Assembly: GCF_903645305.1 (NCBI RefSeq)
Contig: NZ_CAHJXO010000001.1
Coordinates: forward strand, 806,001-870,000
Source of the DNA: Corynebacterium sp. Marseille-P4321
Lineage (GTDB): Bacteria; Actinomycetota; Actinomycetes; Mycobacteriales; Mycobacteriaceae
Reading direction: 5' to 3'
Length of the DNA: 64,000 nt
The translations under genes were made by a program, and so were the position numbers. Shown here one piece after another: positions 28,095 to 37,244 of this stretch (within the stretch, counting starts at the first letter, position 1; the number at the start of each line of letters is the position of its first letter). Below the pieces are notes generated by a model. It was not told where the DNA came from, did not search any database, and worked only from the letters and a program-made list of their open reading frames with translations.

Positions 28095-29522
28095 GTGGAC
28101 AGAAGAACCAAGATTGTGTGTACGCTCGGCCCGGCCGTAGCTAACAAGGACGCAATTGTGGGCCTTGTGCGCGACGGCATGGATGTTGCGCGCCTGAACT
28201 TCTCACACGGCGACTACCCGGACCACGAGCAGAACTACCGGTGGGTGCGCGAGGCGACGGACGAGACCGGCCACGCGGTTGGCATCCTCGCTGACCTGCA
28301 GGGCCCGAAGATCCGCCTCGGACGCTTTGAGGGCGAGGGCAAGACGTACTGGGAGACCGGCGAGACGGTCCGCATCACTGTCGACGATGTGGAGGGCACG
28401 CACGACCGTGTTTCCACCACCTACAAGAACCTCGCCCAGGACGCGAAGCCGGGTGATCGCCTGCTTGTCGACGACGGCAAGGTTGGCCTCGTGTGCATCG
28501 AAGTCGACGGCAACGATGTCGTGTGCAAGGTCACCGAGGGTGGCCCGGTGTCGAACAACAAGGGTGTGTCCCTGCCCGGCATGGATATCTCGGTTCCCGC
28601 ATTGAGCGAGAAGGACAAGGAAGACCTGCGCTTCGCGGTGCGCATGGGCGTGGACGCGATTGCGCTTTCGTTCGTGCGCTCGCCTTCGGACGTGGACCTT
28701 GTACACGAAATCATGGATGAGGTTGGCCGCCGCGTTCCCGTGATTGCGAAGCTGGAGAAGCCGGAAGCAGTCGACGCGCTCGAGTCCATCATCCTGGCCT
28801 TCGACGGTGTGATGGTTGCCCGTGGCGACCTAGGTGTGGAGATCCCGCTGGAGCAGGTGCCGCTGGTGCAGAAGCGTGTGATCCAGATTGCGCGTGAGAA
28901 TGCCAAGCCGGTCATCGTCGCAACGCAAATGCTCGATTCCATGATTGAGAATTCGCGCCCGACTCGCGCCGAGGCTTCCGATGTGGCGAACGCGGTGCTC
29001 GACGGCGCAGATGCCGTGATGCTTTCCGGTGAGACGTCCGTTGGTGTGGACCCCCACAACGTGGTGCGCACCATGGGTCGCATCGTGCGTTCGGCTGAGA
29101 CGATGGGCAACGTCCCTCCGCTTAACCACATCCCGCGCACGAAGCGTGGCGTGATCTCGTACTCGGCGAACGACATCGCCGACCGCTTGAACGCGCGCGC
29201 AATCGTTACGTTCACAACTTCTGGCGACACCGCCCGCCGTGTGGCGCGCCTACACCCGGAGCTGCCGATTTTGGTGTTCACCCCGATCCAGCAGGTGCGT
29301 TCCCAGCTGGCAGTGACCTGGGGCGCCGAAACGTTCCTTTGCCCGGAGGTGCACAACACCGACGACATGCTCAAGGTAGTCGACGAATACCTGCTCGCCA
29401 TGGACGAGTACGACGAGGGCGACACCATGGTCGTCGTCGCCGGCATCCCGCCGGGAATCGCCGGTTCCACCAACACGATCCACGTTCACCAGTTGGGCGA
29501 GGACACGAGGCACCCGCACTAG
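28095..29522 (+). CDS. pyk: Pyruvate kinase
   Basis: Converts phosphoenolpyruvate and ADP to pyruvate and ATP, the last glycolytic step. The 475-residue length equals that of C. glutamicum Pyk. Seen motifs: DRRTKIVCTLGPAV, NFSHG, the catalytic/Mg region VIAKLEKPEAVD and MVARGDLGVEIP, and the C-terminal allosteric domain. GTG 28095 is chosen because corynebacterial Pyk begins MDRRTKIVCT and AAAGG lies about 9 nt upstream. The in-frame TTG 28086 is less likely. Preceded by lgt, as in C. glutamicum, and followed by a hairpin terminator. Confidence 0.96.
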   Translation: MDRRTKIVCTLGPAVANKDAIVGLVRDGMDVARLNFSHGDYPDHEQNYRWVREATDETGHAVGILADLQGPKIRLGRFEGEGKTYWETGETVRITVDDVEGTHDRVSTTYKNLAQDAKPGDRLLVDDGKVGLVCIEVDGNDVVCKVTEGGPVSNNKGVSLPGMDISVPALSEKDKEDLRFAVRMGVDAIALSFVRSPSDVDLVHEIMDEVGRRVPVIAKLEKPEAVDALESIILAFDGVMVARGDLGVEIPLEQVPLVQKRVIQIARENAKPVIVATQMLDSMIENSRPTRAEASDVANAVLDGADAVMLSGETSVGVDPHNVVRTMGRIVRSAETMGNVPPLNHIPRTKRGVISYSANDIADRLNARAIVTFTTSGDTARRVARLHPELPILVFTPIQQVRSQLAVTWGAETFLCPEVHNTDDMLKVVDEYLLAMDEYDEGDTMVVVAGIPPGIAGSTNTIHVHQLGEDTRHPH

Positions 29523-29536
29523 CCTGTGGGTGCTCC

Positions 29537-29568
29537 AGCGGGCAGCGCTTCGGCTCCGCCCGCTTTTT
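29537..29568 (+). terminator. Rho-independent terminator of pyk
   Basis: AGCGGGC at 29537–29543 pairs with GCCCGCT at 29558–29564, enclosing a smaller GC/TTCG/GC hairpin. A TTTTT run ends at 29568. It lies 14 nt after the pyk stop codon. Confidence 0.88.
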
Positions 29569-29619
29569 GCGTGTCGCTGCGTGCCCCGCGGCCCAGTTAA
29601 TCTGGTTGCCCTAGTCAGG

Positions 29620-29650
29620 GGTGCGGATCTCGGGGTGCGGATCTCGGGGG
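29620..29650 (+). repeat. 14-bp tandem duplication
   Basis: GGTGCGGATCTCGG occurs twice back to back between pyk and the UvrA-like gene. No coding or promoter role is evident; the leaderless promoter of the next gene (TACACT, 29733–29738) lies ~85 bp further on. Confidence 0.7.
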
Positions 29651-29745
29651 CGCGGCGCAGGAGGCCACCAGCAACACGGTCGCTTGCAGCGCTGCGACAC
29701 CCGCGAGCCGCCGGTAAAGCGCGTGAGATACGTACACTGGCTGCA

Positions 29746-32151
29746 ATGTCTGGGATTGAAATTCGTGATGCGCACCTGCACAACCTCAAGAACGTCGACG
29801 TGGATATTCCGCGTGGGAAGCTGGTTGCGGTAACCGGCGTGTCGGGCTCGGGAAAGTCCTCGCTGGCGTTCGGCACGGTCCATGGGGAGGGGCAGCGGCG
29901 CTACTTCGAGTCGGTAGCGCCGTTCGCGCGCCGGCTAATCGGCTCTGCGGTGGACCCGCAGGTGAGCCAGGTGGAGGGGCTGCCCCCAACGGTAGCGCTG
30001 GAGCAGTCGACGTCCGGGGGAGGGGCGCGCTCCACGGTGGGGACGGTCTCCGCGCTGTCCAACAGCATTCGGTTGCTGTACTCGCGCGCCGGTGACAACC
30101 CGAAGGGCCTTTACTCCGACTCGTTCTCGCCGAACACGCCCGAGGGCATGTGTCCCACGTGCCAAGGCACCGGGGTGGTGCATGAGCCGACGGAGGCATC
30201 GATGGTGCCGGATCCGACCAAGTCGATCGAGGATGGTGCGATCCAGGCGTGGCCCGGCGCGTGGGCGGGCAAGAATTTCCACGACATTCTGCAGGAGCTC
30301 GGCTATGACTTGGATTCGCCGTGGCAGGACCTGCCGAAGAAAGACCGGGACTGGATCCTGTTTACCGAGGAGCGCCCGGTGGTCACGGTGAAGCCGACCC
30401 GCGGTGCGGACCAGATTCAGCGCAACTACCAGGGCACGTGGCGCTCGGTAGCGAACTACCTCACCAACACGCTGGCCGAGACCGAGTCCGACACGCTGCG
30501 CAAACGCGTCCTTTCCTACATGGAGTCGCGGGTGTGCGAAACCTGCGGCGGGCGTCGCCTCAACCCGGAGGCACTGAAGGTGACCTACGCCGGTATGCCT
30601 ATCGACGAGCTGGGGGCACTACCCCTGGAGAAGGTCCATGAGGTGCTGGCGAATCAGGAACCAAAGAAGGGCTCAGCGGAGGACCTGCTGCTGAAACAGA
30701 TCCTGCCGGCGTTGCAGTCGGCACTCGATTTGGGTCTGGCGCACTTGAGCCTGGACCGCCCCGCGCCGACGCTGTCTGCGGGCGAGCTGCAACGCATCCG
30801 ACTCTCGGCCCAGCTGCGCTCCGGGTTATTCGGCGTTGCCTATGTGCTCGATGAGCCGTCCGCGGGACTGCACCCGGCAGAGCGCGGTGCGGTGCTCGAT
30901 ATCTGCCGCCGCTTCATCGGCGCCGGCAACTCCGTGCTGTTGGTGGAGCACGACATGGACCTTGTGGCGCAGACGGACTGGCTCGTAGACGTGGGCCCGC
31001 TCGCCGGCGAGCGCGGCGGCGAGGTCGTCTACTCCGGCCCCACCAGCGACTACCGCGGCGACAGCCCCACAGCCCGCGCACTAGCCAACCGCGAGCTTTC
31101 GCTTCTCGACGACCCCCGTTCACCCACCGGCACCCTCACCCTCACCGGTGTGCGGGCGCGCTCCATCGATGGCCTTGACGTGACGTTCGGGCTCGGCCAG
31201 TTCACCGCCGTGGCTGGTGTATCCGGTTCGGGGAAGTCCACGTTGGTGAGCACGGTCCTCGCCGGCGTGCTGCGGGAAAGGGCGTCCGCCGTGGTGGAGG
31301 ATGATGATGGCGATGAGGGGGAGGCCGGATGGGGCGTCGATAAGCGTGATGGCTTTGATGCGGTGACGCGGGTGGTGCAGATTACCCAGAAACCCATCGG
31401 CCGTACGCCGCGCTCTACCTTGGCCACGTACACCGGACTTTTCGACGGCGTGCGCAAACTCTTCGCCAGCACCGGCGACGCGAAGCGCCGGAAGTGGACC
31501 GTGTCGCGCTTTTCCTACAACGTGAAACAGGGCCAGTGTCCGACCTGCGGCGGTGCCGGCAAGATCGAGGTGGAGCTCGTGTTCTTGCCCGGTTCCTACA
31601 CCACCTGCCCGGATTGCCATGGCGCACGTTACAACGACGAGACGCTCGAGGTGACGTGGGAGGGCCTGAACATCGCGGAAGTGCTCGGGTTGACTGTGGA
31701 CGAGGCAGCGGACGTATTCGCTGGCGAACCGAAGATCCATCGCGCGGTGGAAACGCTGCAAGCAGTCGGTCTCGGCTACCTCACGCTGGGTCAGGGCGCG
31801 CCGGAACTTTCCGGCGGTGAGGCGCAGCGCATCAAGCTGGCCACCGAGCTGCAACGCTCCCGCAATTCGCGCCGGGGGCACACCGTCTACCTCCTCGACG
31901 AACCAACCACCGGCCTCCACCCCGCCGACGTGCAGCTGCTGGTGACGGAGCTCAATAGCCTTGTCGACGCCGGGCAGACCGTCATCGTGGTCGAACACGA
32001 CCTATCCGTCCTCGCGCAGGCGGACCGGATCATCGAGATGGGCCCCGGCGCTGGTGCCGAGGGCGGACACATCATCGCCGAGGGCACCCCAGCCGAGCTA
32101 GCGGCATGCGACACGGCGACGGGTCAAGTGCTCGCGGCGAGGTCCGCCTAA
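29746..32151 (+). CDS. Short UvrA paralogue (excinuclease-ATPase-like ABC protein)
   Basis: An 801-residue tandem ABC ATPase of the UvrA family. Two Walker A motifs (VTGVSGSGKSS and VAGVSGSGKST), two signature motifs (LSAGELQRIRLS and LSGGEAQRIKLA) and Walker B segments (YVLDEPSAGLHP, YLLDEPTTGLHP) are present. The zinc-finger cysteines remain (CPTCQGTG, CETCGGRR, CPTCGGAG, CPDCHGARY). It is about 140 residues shorter than true UvrA (~940), which fits the class that lacks the UvrB-binding insertion and is linked to drug tolerance in actinobacteria. ATG 29746 has TACACT 7 nt upstream. Contains the motif copy at 31335–31345 (VDK phase). Confidence 0.88.
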   Translation: MSGIEIRDAHLHNLKNVDVDIPRGKLVAVTGVSGSGKSSLAFGTVHGEGQRRYFESVAPFARRLIGSAVDPQVSQVEGLPPTVALEQSTSGGGARSTVGTVSALSNSIRLLYSRAGDNPKGLYSDSFSPNTPEGMCPTCQGTGVVHEPTEASMVPDPTKSIEDGAIQAWPGAWAGKNFHDILQELGYDLDSPWQDLPKKDRDWILFTEERPVVTVKPTRGADQIQRNYQGTWRSVANYLTNTLAETESDTLRKRVLSYMESRVCETCGGRRLNPEALKVTYAGMPIDELGALPLEKVHEVLANQEPKKGSAEDLLLKQILPALQSALDLGLAHLSLDRPAPTLSAGELQRIRLSAQLRSGLFGVAYVLDEPSAGLHPAERGAVLDICRRFIGAGNSVLLVEHDMDLVAQTDWLVDVGPLAGERGGEVVYSGPTSDYRGDSPTARALANRELSLLDDPRSPTGTLTLTGVRARSIDGLDVTFGLGQFTAVAGVSGSGKSTLVSTVLAGVLRERASAVVEDDDGDEGEAGWGVDKRDGFDAVTRVVQITQKPIGRTPRSTLATYTGLFDGVRKLFASTGDAKRRKWTVSRFSYNVKQGQCPTCGGAGKIEVELVFLPGSYTTCPDCHGARYNDETLEVTWEGLNIAEVLGLTVDEAADVFAGEPKIHRAVETLQAVGLGYLTLGQGAPELSGGEAQRIKLATELQRSRNSRRGHTVYLLDEPTTGLHPADVQLLVTELNSLVDAGQTVIVVEHDLSVLAQADRIIEMGPGAGAEGGHIIAEGTPAELAACDTATGQVLAARSA
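31335..31345 (+). repeat. CGTCGATAAGC motif, copy 8
   Basis: In the UvrA paralogue within a variable acidic loop, GTC GAT AAG (GVDKRD). Confidence 0.95.
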
Positions 32152-32152
32152 C

Positions 32153-32170
32153 ACTCTGCCGCTGCAGAGT
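32153..32170. terminator. Hairpin between convergent genes
   Basis: A perfect 7-bp stem (ACTCTGC/GCAGAGT) with a CGCT loop fills the 20-bp gap between the UvrA paralogue and the metal-ATPase gene. There is no T-run on either side, so it may block read-through or antisense only weakly. Confidence 0.45.
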
Positions 32171-32171
32171 C

Positions 32172-34064
32172 TCATCGCTTCGCTTGCGCGGCCCGCAGGC
32201 CGTTCAAGATCACGATGACTTCGGCGACCTCGTGAACCAACACGACGGCGGCCAGGCCCAGCACGCCGCTGATCGCCAGCGGCATCAGCACGATGATGAT
32301 AGCCAGAGACAGCACGATGTTCTGGTTAATGATCCTGCTGCCTCGGCGGGCGTGCTGCAGTGCCTGCGGGATCAGCCGGAGGTCGTGGCCGGTGAAGGCG
32401 ACGTCAGCGGACTCGATCGCGGCGTCAGAGCCAGTCGCCCCCATCGCTATGCCCACCGTCGCGCCCGCCAGCGCCGGAGCGTCGTTGATGCCGTCGCCGA
32501 TCATCGCCGTCGGCGTCTTGGAGGAGAGCTCGGCGACGATGCGTGCCTTGTCCTCGGGTCGCAGCTCGGCGCGCACGTCGTCGATTCCGGCGATGTCAGC
32601 CAGCGCCCGGGCAGTGCGAGTGTTGTCGCCGGTGAGCATGCTCACTTCCACGTCGTTGGCGTGCAGGGTTTGCACGGCTTCGGGCACCTCGGGCCGCAGC
32701 TCGTCGCGGACCCCGATCGCCCCGGCGAGGGCGCCATCGACGGTGACCAGGACGCAGGTTTGGCCCTCGGACTCCATGCGCTCAACGTCTGCCTTCAGTG
32801 GCCCGGCGTCGATCCACCGGGGGCTGCCCACCAGCACCCGTCGGCCTTCGACGGTGCCGCCGATGCCGTGCCCGGCTTCTTCACTGATGTCCTGGGCGGC
32901 GGGCGCTTCGGGCACCGCTGCCGCGATCGCCGCGGCGAGGGGGTGCGTCGATTGCTGCTCAACTGCCGCCGCGAAGGCAAGCACCTGCGCCCGATCGAAT
33001 CCGACTGCCGGGACCACGCCGGTAACCTCGGGCTGGTTGCGGGTGAGGGTTCCCGTCTTGTCCACCGCCAGGTGACGGATGCCGCCGAGCCGCTCGAACG
33101 CCGCGCCGGACTTGATGACCACGCCAAACTGGCTGGCCGCGCCGATCGCGGCCACGACCGTCAGCGGCACTGAAATTGCCAGCGCGCACGGTGACGCTGC
33201 GACCAGGACCACCAGTGCACGGGTGATCCACGTCTCAGGGTCGCCCAGCAGCGAGCCGATCACGCCGACCAGCACCGCCAGGATCATCACCCCGGGCACT
33301 AGGGGTCGGGCAATCCGGTCGGCGATCCGGGCGCGGTCGCCCTTTTCCGCCTGCGCCTGCTCGACCAGGTCCACGAGTGTGGTCAGCGAGTTGTCCGTTC
33401 CAGCTGCGGTCGTTTCGACCTCCAGCACACCAGCGGAGTTGATCGCTCCCGCGGGCACCTCGTCGCCGGGTGCGACCTCCTCCGGAATGGATTCTCCGGT
33501 GATCGCTGAGGTGTCAATACTGGAGCGTCCGGAACGAATGATGCCGTCCGTGGCGATCCGCTCCCCAGGGCGCACAAGCATCAACTCGCCAACCTCGAGG
33601 TCCTTCGCTGCAACCTCGACCGCCGTGCCGTCGCGCAGCACCGTCGCGGTCTGCGGCACCAACTTCAACAGTGCCCGCAGTCCGCCCTGGGCCCGGTCCA
33701 TCGCCTTGTCTTCCAGTGCCTCGGCGATCGAGTACAGGAACGCTAGCGCCGCGGCCTCTCCGACGAAGCCGAGGATCACCGCGCCGACAGCGCTGATCGT
33801 CATCAGCAACCCAATGCCGAGCTTGCGCTTCGTGACAAGGTTCCGGATCGCTCCAGGCGCGAACGTGTATGCGCCCAGCAGCAGGCCAACCCAGAACAGT
33901 ACCGTCGCGGGCGTCTCCTGCCCGGACCAGTCCAGCGCTAGGCCTATGCAGAGGGCTACACCGGAGAAGATCGGCAGTAGCAGCTCGGGGTCTTTCCACC
34001 ATGGCTGATCGTGCTCTTCGATCTCCGCGGCGGGTTCGTGTTCGCATCCACACGCCGAGCTCAT
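32172..34064 (-). CDS. Heavy-metal P1B-type ATPase (efflux, CmtR-linked)
   Basis: A 630-residue metal-transporting ATPase. It has the TGES loop (TSAITGESIPEE), SPCALAISVP in the transport helix, the phosphorylation site VDKTGTLTRNQ, the HP motif (THPLAAAI) and GDGINDAPALAGA. The short N-terminus is Cys/His-rich (ACGCEHEPAAEIEEHD) instead of carrying an HMA domain. SPC places it near the P1B-4 subclass, but the last helix has HEVAEVIVILNGLR instead of HEG(G/S)T. Cd, Pb, Zn or Co efflux is inferred from the adjacent regulator. ATG 34064 overlaps the regulator's stop (ATGA) and has AAGGGAG upstream. Confidence 0.92.
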   Translation of the reverse strand: MSSACGCEHEPAAEIEEHDQPWWKDPELLLPIFSGVALCIGLALDWSGQETPATVLFWVGLLLGAYTFAPGAIRNLVTKRKLGIGLLMTISAVGAVILGFVGEAAALAFLYSIAEALEDKAMDRAQGGLRALLKLVPQTATVLRDGTAVEVAAKDLEVGELMLVRPGERIATDGIIRSGRSSIDTSAITGESIPEEVAPGDEVPAGAINSAGVLEVETTAAGTDNSLTTLVDLVEQAQAEKGDRARIADRIARPLVPGVMILAVLVGVIGSLLGDPETWITRALVVLVAASPCALAISVPLTVVAAIGAASQFGVVIKSGAAFERLGGIRHLAVDKTGTLTRNQPEVTGVVPAVGFDRAQVLAFAAAVEQQSTHPLAAAIAAAVPEAPAAQDISEEAGHGIGGTVEGRRVLVGSPRWIDAGPLKADVERMESEGQTCVLVTVDGALAGAIGVRDELRPEVPEAVQTLHANDVEVSMLTGDNTRTARALADIAGIDDVRAELRPEDKARIVAELSSKTPTAMIGDGINDAPALAGATVGIAMGATGSDAAIESADVAFTGHDLRLIPQALQHARRGSRIINQNIVLSLAIIIVLMPLAISGVLGLAAVVLVHEVAEVIVILNGLRAAQAKR

Positions 34065-34420
34065 GCGTCCGCTCCCTTCTCGCCGCAGCCGGGCACCGAG
34101 CACTCAGGGTCGATGCAGGGGGCGTTTTCGTCGACAGCCAACGTCGCATTCACCAGCGCGTCGAGTGCTGCCGCGAGGTGCGGATCGGCGATTTCGTAGC
34201 GGGTCTTGCGGCCCTCCGGCTCGGCGACGACGATGCCGCAGTCGCGCAAGCAGGTCAGGTGGTTCGAGACGTTCGAGCGGGTCAGGTCCAGGTCGCGTGA
34301 AAGCACGGCCGGGTAGCTCGGGCCGTCAAGTAGGGTCATCAGGATTCTGGAGCGCGTCGGATCCGCCATGGCCCGGCCGAGCCGGTTCATGACGTCGAGG
34401 CGCGAAGCAATAGTCAGCAT
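34061..34420 (-). CDS. cmtR: ArsR/SmtB-family metal sensor, CmtR type
   Basis: A 119-residue winged-helix repressor very similar to mycobacterial CmtR, the Cd(II)/Pb(II) sensor. The DNA-recognition helix TRSNVSNHLTCLRDCG contains Cys57 and Cys61, and Cys102 lies in ENAPC; these are exactly the three metal-thiolate positions of M. tuberculosis CmtR. The ATPase gene overlaps its stop, so the two form one metal-induced operon. ATG 34420 is chosen over GTG 34429 because TATAGT (− strand, plus 34428–34433) lies 7 nt upstream, and the protein length then matches CmtR. Confidence 0.93.
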   Translation of the reverse strand: MLTIASRLDVMNRLGRAMADPTRSRILMTLLDGPSYPAVLSRDLDLTRSNVSNHLTCLRDCGIVVAEPEGRKTRYEIADPHLAAALDALVNATLAVDENAPCIDPECSVPGCGEKGADA

Positions 34421-34427
34421 TTGCTGC

Positions 34428-34470
34428 ACTATACATTAATTACTGAATTGTTCAAGATCTACTGAACTGT
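34428..34470 (-). promoter_or_regulatory. cmtR operon promoter with direct-repeat operator candidate
   Basis: On the − strand TATAGT (plus 34428–34433) forms a −10 box for a leaderless cmtR mRNA. TACTGAA is repeated directly on the + strand at 34441–34447 and 34460–34466 (19-bp spacing), overlapping the expected −35 region. It is a likely CmtR-binding site. Confidence 0.55.
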
Positions 34471-34502
34471 CAGGAACGCGCAGTTCCCGCGACCGGCAGG
34501 AA

Positions 34503-34610
34503 CTAGTCGATGGGATAGCCGGTGACTGGTCCTTCGCGGTTCGGCTTCCAACCCAACGCGGGCGCGACGTGAGTGGCGAAGTTCTTCAGGATCTTCACGT
34601 TGACGTCCAT
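34503..34610 (-). pseudogene. Gene remnant, C-terminal fragment of an unidentified protein
   Basis: A 35-codon open stretch reads MDVNVKILKNFATHVAPAL and ends GPVTGYPID. It has good protein-like composition but no room for a complete protein. The frame continues upstream only into low-quality sequence. It may be the tail of an enzyme gene lost by deletion next to the metal-resistance operon. The family is not identified; the 250-bp gap around it otherwise shows only the cmtR promoter. Confidence 0.35.
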
Positions 34611-34687
34611 CCCCCATCCCGGTGGGGATGGTGATGAGTAGGGTGTCGGCGGACATGACGGCGGCGTATCAACGACCAGGGTAGGGC

Positions 34688-35410
34688 TCAGGAGAATCCG
34701 GCCCACCACCAGTTCCGCCACCCCTCGGCGTCTGGGTGTGCTGGGGGAGTGGCTACGTCTGGGCCAACGTGGAGCTGACTGACCGGGCTGATGCCGTGCA
34801 GCGAGTTGAGAAACCACAGCGGGCGCTCGGCTGCGAACTCCGGCGTGAGCAAGCGGCGCTCGACGCGCAGGCCCAGTTCACGGGCTCGGGACGTCACCTG
34901 GTGCAGTGTCACGCTCGGGAGCCACACGCCGTCGGGGATGCACAGCGTGTCGCCGTCCCACGCCACGAGTGCGCCGGTGGTGGTCTCCAGCATCGCGCCG
35001 CGCTCGTCCACGATGGCGGTGTCGTCGGTGCCCTCGAGCTGATGCAGGTTGCGGTACGCCCGCAGCGCGCCGAAGTCCGGGCCTTTGACCTCGGGCTGCG
35101 TCCTCGGGTCCGGCGCCTGCGCATAGGTGAGGTGTGTTTGGTGGCGAGGGGAGGGGGCGGAGCGGACGTCGAGAAGCAAAAGCCCCTGCGAAAGCGCAAT
35201 GCGGGGGAACAGCTCGCCCTCGCCGAGCAGCCCCAACATCTCGTCGACGAAGCCGGCCGGCAGTGGCCCCGCCGCGCGCGAAAAGCGCTCGAGATGCAGG
35301 TCTAGCCCGTTTACGCGGCCGCACGAGTGGCGCCACGAGTCGGCGACGTCGAACGGCGCGCCGGGGAAATCACAAAGCTCGAAGCGTCCGTGCCAGGCGT
35401 AGCTACGCAT
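34688..35410 (-). CDS. pabC: Aminodeoxychorismate lyase
   Basis: A 240-residue class IV PLP enzyme that splits 4-amino-4-deoxychorismate into p-aminobenzoate and pyruvate for folate synthesis. The PLP lysine is in EVKGPDFGALRAYR and a fold-IV cofactor region in IVDERGAMLETTTGALVAWDG. The short length is usual for actinobacterial PabC. It overlaps the end of the upstream pabAB gene by 8 nt, so the two are translationally coupled. They form the complete PABA branch. Confidence 0.88.
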   Translation of the reverse strand: MRSYAWHGRFELCDFPGAPFDVADSWRHSCGRVNGLDLHLERFSRAAGPLPAGFVDEMLGLLGEGELFPRIALSQGLLLLDVRSAPSPRHQTHLTYAQAPDPRTQPEVKGPDFGALRAYRNLHQLEGTDDTAIVDERGAMLETTTGALVAWDGDTLCIPDGVWLPSVTLHQVTSRARELGLRVERRLLTPEFAAERPLWFLNSLHGISPVSQLHVGPDVATPPAHPDAEGWRNWWWAGFS

Positions 35411-37244
35411 CGAACGCCCCCAGCACCGACTGCGCCTTCAGGTTGCGTTCGGCAAGTTCCGCCGCCGGATCCGAATCGAGCACGATCGCCCCGCCCGCGC
35501 CGACGGTTACCTCACCACCGGAGCGAACTGCGGTGCGGATCACCACGGACAGATCCGCCTGCCCGTCGTAGCCGAAGTAGCCGAGCGCGCCCGAATACAC
35601 CCCGCGAGGGCCGGTCTCAAGCGCATCAATAATCTGGCACGTGCGCAACTTCGGCGCGCCGGTCATGGAGCCGGGCGGGAAGGTTGAGCGCACCGCATCG
35701 AGCGCCGTCGCGCCCGGCTGCAACGTGCCCGTGATAGTGGACACGAGCTGGTGCACGGTGGCGTAGGATTCGACGGCCATGAGCTTCGGCACCCGCACCG
35801 TGCCTGGCTCGCAGACGCGGGAGAGGTCGTTGCGCAATAGGTCCACGATCATGAGGTTCTCCGCGCGCGTCTTCGCGTCCTTCAGCAGCGCCGGGTCTTG
35901 GTCGGCCGCGATCGTTCCCTTGATCGGCTTTGCCTCCACCTCGCGCCCGCGCACGGTGAGGAAGCGCTCCGGGGAGGCGCTCGCCACCTCCACGCCGTCG
36001 AAGATGAGGTGCGCGGCGTATGGCGCCGGGTTGTGTGCGCGCAGCCTGCCATACAGCTCGCCCTCGGCGTGCGCTGTGCAGGTATCCGTTAGGCACACCT
36101 CGTAGCTTTCGCCATCGCGTAGCAGCTCCTGCGCGCGCTCGATCCGCTTCAGGTAGTCGGGGGTGCGCCAGGAGGCATTGCTTATCGACGCGTCCCCGCT
36201 TCCACCCACTCCCTCAAGCGCCCCCTCGAGCCTGTCCAACAGCGCTTCCGCGCCGTCGCCGGCCAGGCAGCACAGGTGCGCGGTTTCTTGGTCGTGGTCG
36301 TACACGATGAAGGATTGCGGACGCACGAAGTATGCATCCGGGTACGGCGAGCGGTGACGCAGCTCGATGGGGAGGGTGAGCTGGGCGCACTCGTAGCCGA
36401 TATAGCCCACAACGCCGCCGGTAAACGGCAGGTCGGGCGCGTTTCGGATCGGCGTGGCCAGCTCGCGCTCAAGCGTGTGCAGAATGTCCGGGTCGTCGCC
36501 GAGCGAGAACCTGAAGGAACGGCTTAGCGCGCCGGCCGTGTCGCCCAAGATGGAGTAGCGCCCACGCGGGTCGGCGGAGTCAAGGAGGAACGCGTCGTTG
36601 CCGTCCTGCCGCAACGCATTGAATACACGCTGGCAGTCCAGCGCGCCGGGAACCTCGCGGTGGATGAGCCACCAGCCGCCGAGGAAGTTGCGCATGAGCT
36701 GCGTGCCGTGCTGCGTGAGTATCGACTCCGGGTGGAACTGCACGCCCCATTGCGGCAGCCCGTCCACCTTTAGCGCCTGGACCACGCCGTCTTCGCTTCG
36801 CGCGTGAACGGTGATGCCGGGTACTTCATCGATGTGCAGGGAGTGGTAGCGCACCGCCTCGAAGTCCTGCGGGATCCCGGCGAAAATGCCTTCGCCCGAG
36901 TGGGTGATGGTGGAGACGTAGCCGTGGCGCGGCTGCGGTGCCCGGTTCACTCGAGCACCTGCCAGCATCGCCAGACCTTGGTGCCCTAGGCACACGCCGA
37001 GAAGCGGGACCTGGGCTTCCGCTGCCGCTTCAATCACCCGGCGGGAAGCGCCGAAGTCTTCATCGCGTTCGGGCGTGCCCGGGCCGGGAGAGATCACCAC
37101 ATGGCTGAACTCGCCAGCCCGTACCCGTGCGGGGAGGTCGCCCGCCTCATCCGCAGAAATGACGAGGGGAGCGGAAGCAACCTCGGCGATGAGGTGCGCG
37201 AGGTTGAAGGTGTAGGAATCGTGGTTGTCCAGCAGCAGGATCAT
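35403..37244 (-). CDS. pabAB: Fused aminodeoxychorismate synthase (PabA–PabB)
   Basis: A 613-residue fusion. Residues ~1–190 are a class I glutamine amidotransferase (VISPGPGTPE, nucleophile in LLGVCLGHQGLA, VQFHPESI). The rest is the chorismate-binding PabB domain (EAKPIKGTI, NLMIVDLLRNDLSRVCEPGTV, FPPGSMTGAPKLR). It aminates chorismate for PABA synthesis. ATG 37244 is preferred to upstream frame codons because the protein then begins MILLLDNHDSYTFNL and a TACCAT box lies 9 nt upstream. Contains the motif copy at 36180–36190, read as TCG ATA AGC with the rare ATA codon. Confidence 0.95.
   Translation of the reverse strand: MILLLDNHDSYTFNLAHLIAEVASAPLVISADEAGDLPARVRAGEFSHVVISPGPGTPERDEDFGASRRVIEAAAEAQVPLLGVCLGHQGLAMLAGARVNRAPQPRHGYVSTITHSGEGIFAGIPQDFEAVRYHSLHIDEVPGITVHARSEDGVVQALKVDGLPQWGVQFHPESILTQHGTQLMRNFLGGWWLIHREVPGALDCQRVFNALRQDGNDAFLLDSADPRGRYSILGDTAGALSRSFRFSLGDDPDILHTLERELATPIRNAPDLPFTGGVVGYIGYECAQLTLPIELRHRSPYPDAYFVRPQSFIVYDHDQETAHLCCLAGDGAEALLDRLEGALEGVGGSGDASISNASWRTPDYLKRIERAQELLRDGESYEVCLTDTCTAHAEGELYGRLRAHNPAPYAAHLIFDGVEVASASPERFLTVRGREVEAKPIKGTIAADQDPALLKDAKTRAENLMIVDLLRNDLSRVCEPGTVRVPKLMAVESYATVHQLVSTITGTLQPGATALDAVRSTFPPGSMTGAPKLRTCQIIDALETGPRGVYSGALGYFGYDGQADLSVVIRTAVRSGGEVTVGAGGAIVLDSDPAAELAERNLKAQSVLGAFDA
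36180..36190 (-). repeat. CGTCGATAAGC motif, copy 9
   Basis: In pabAB, sense orientation, TCG ATA AGC (ASISNA) in a poorly conserved loop; rare ATA codon. Confidence 0.95.
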
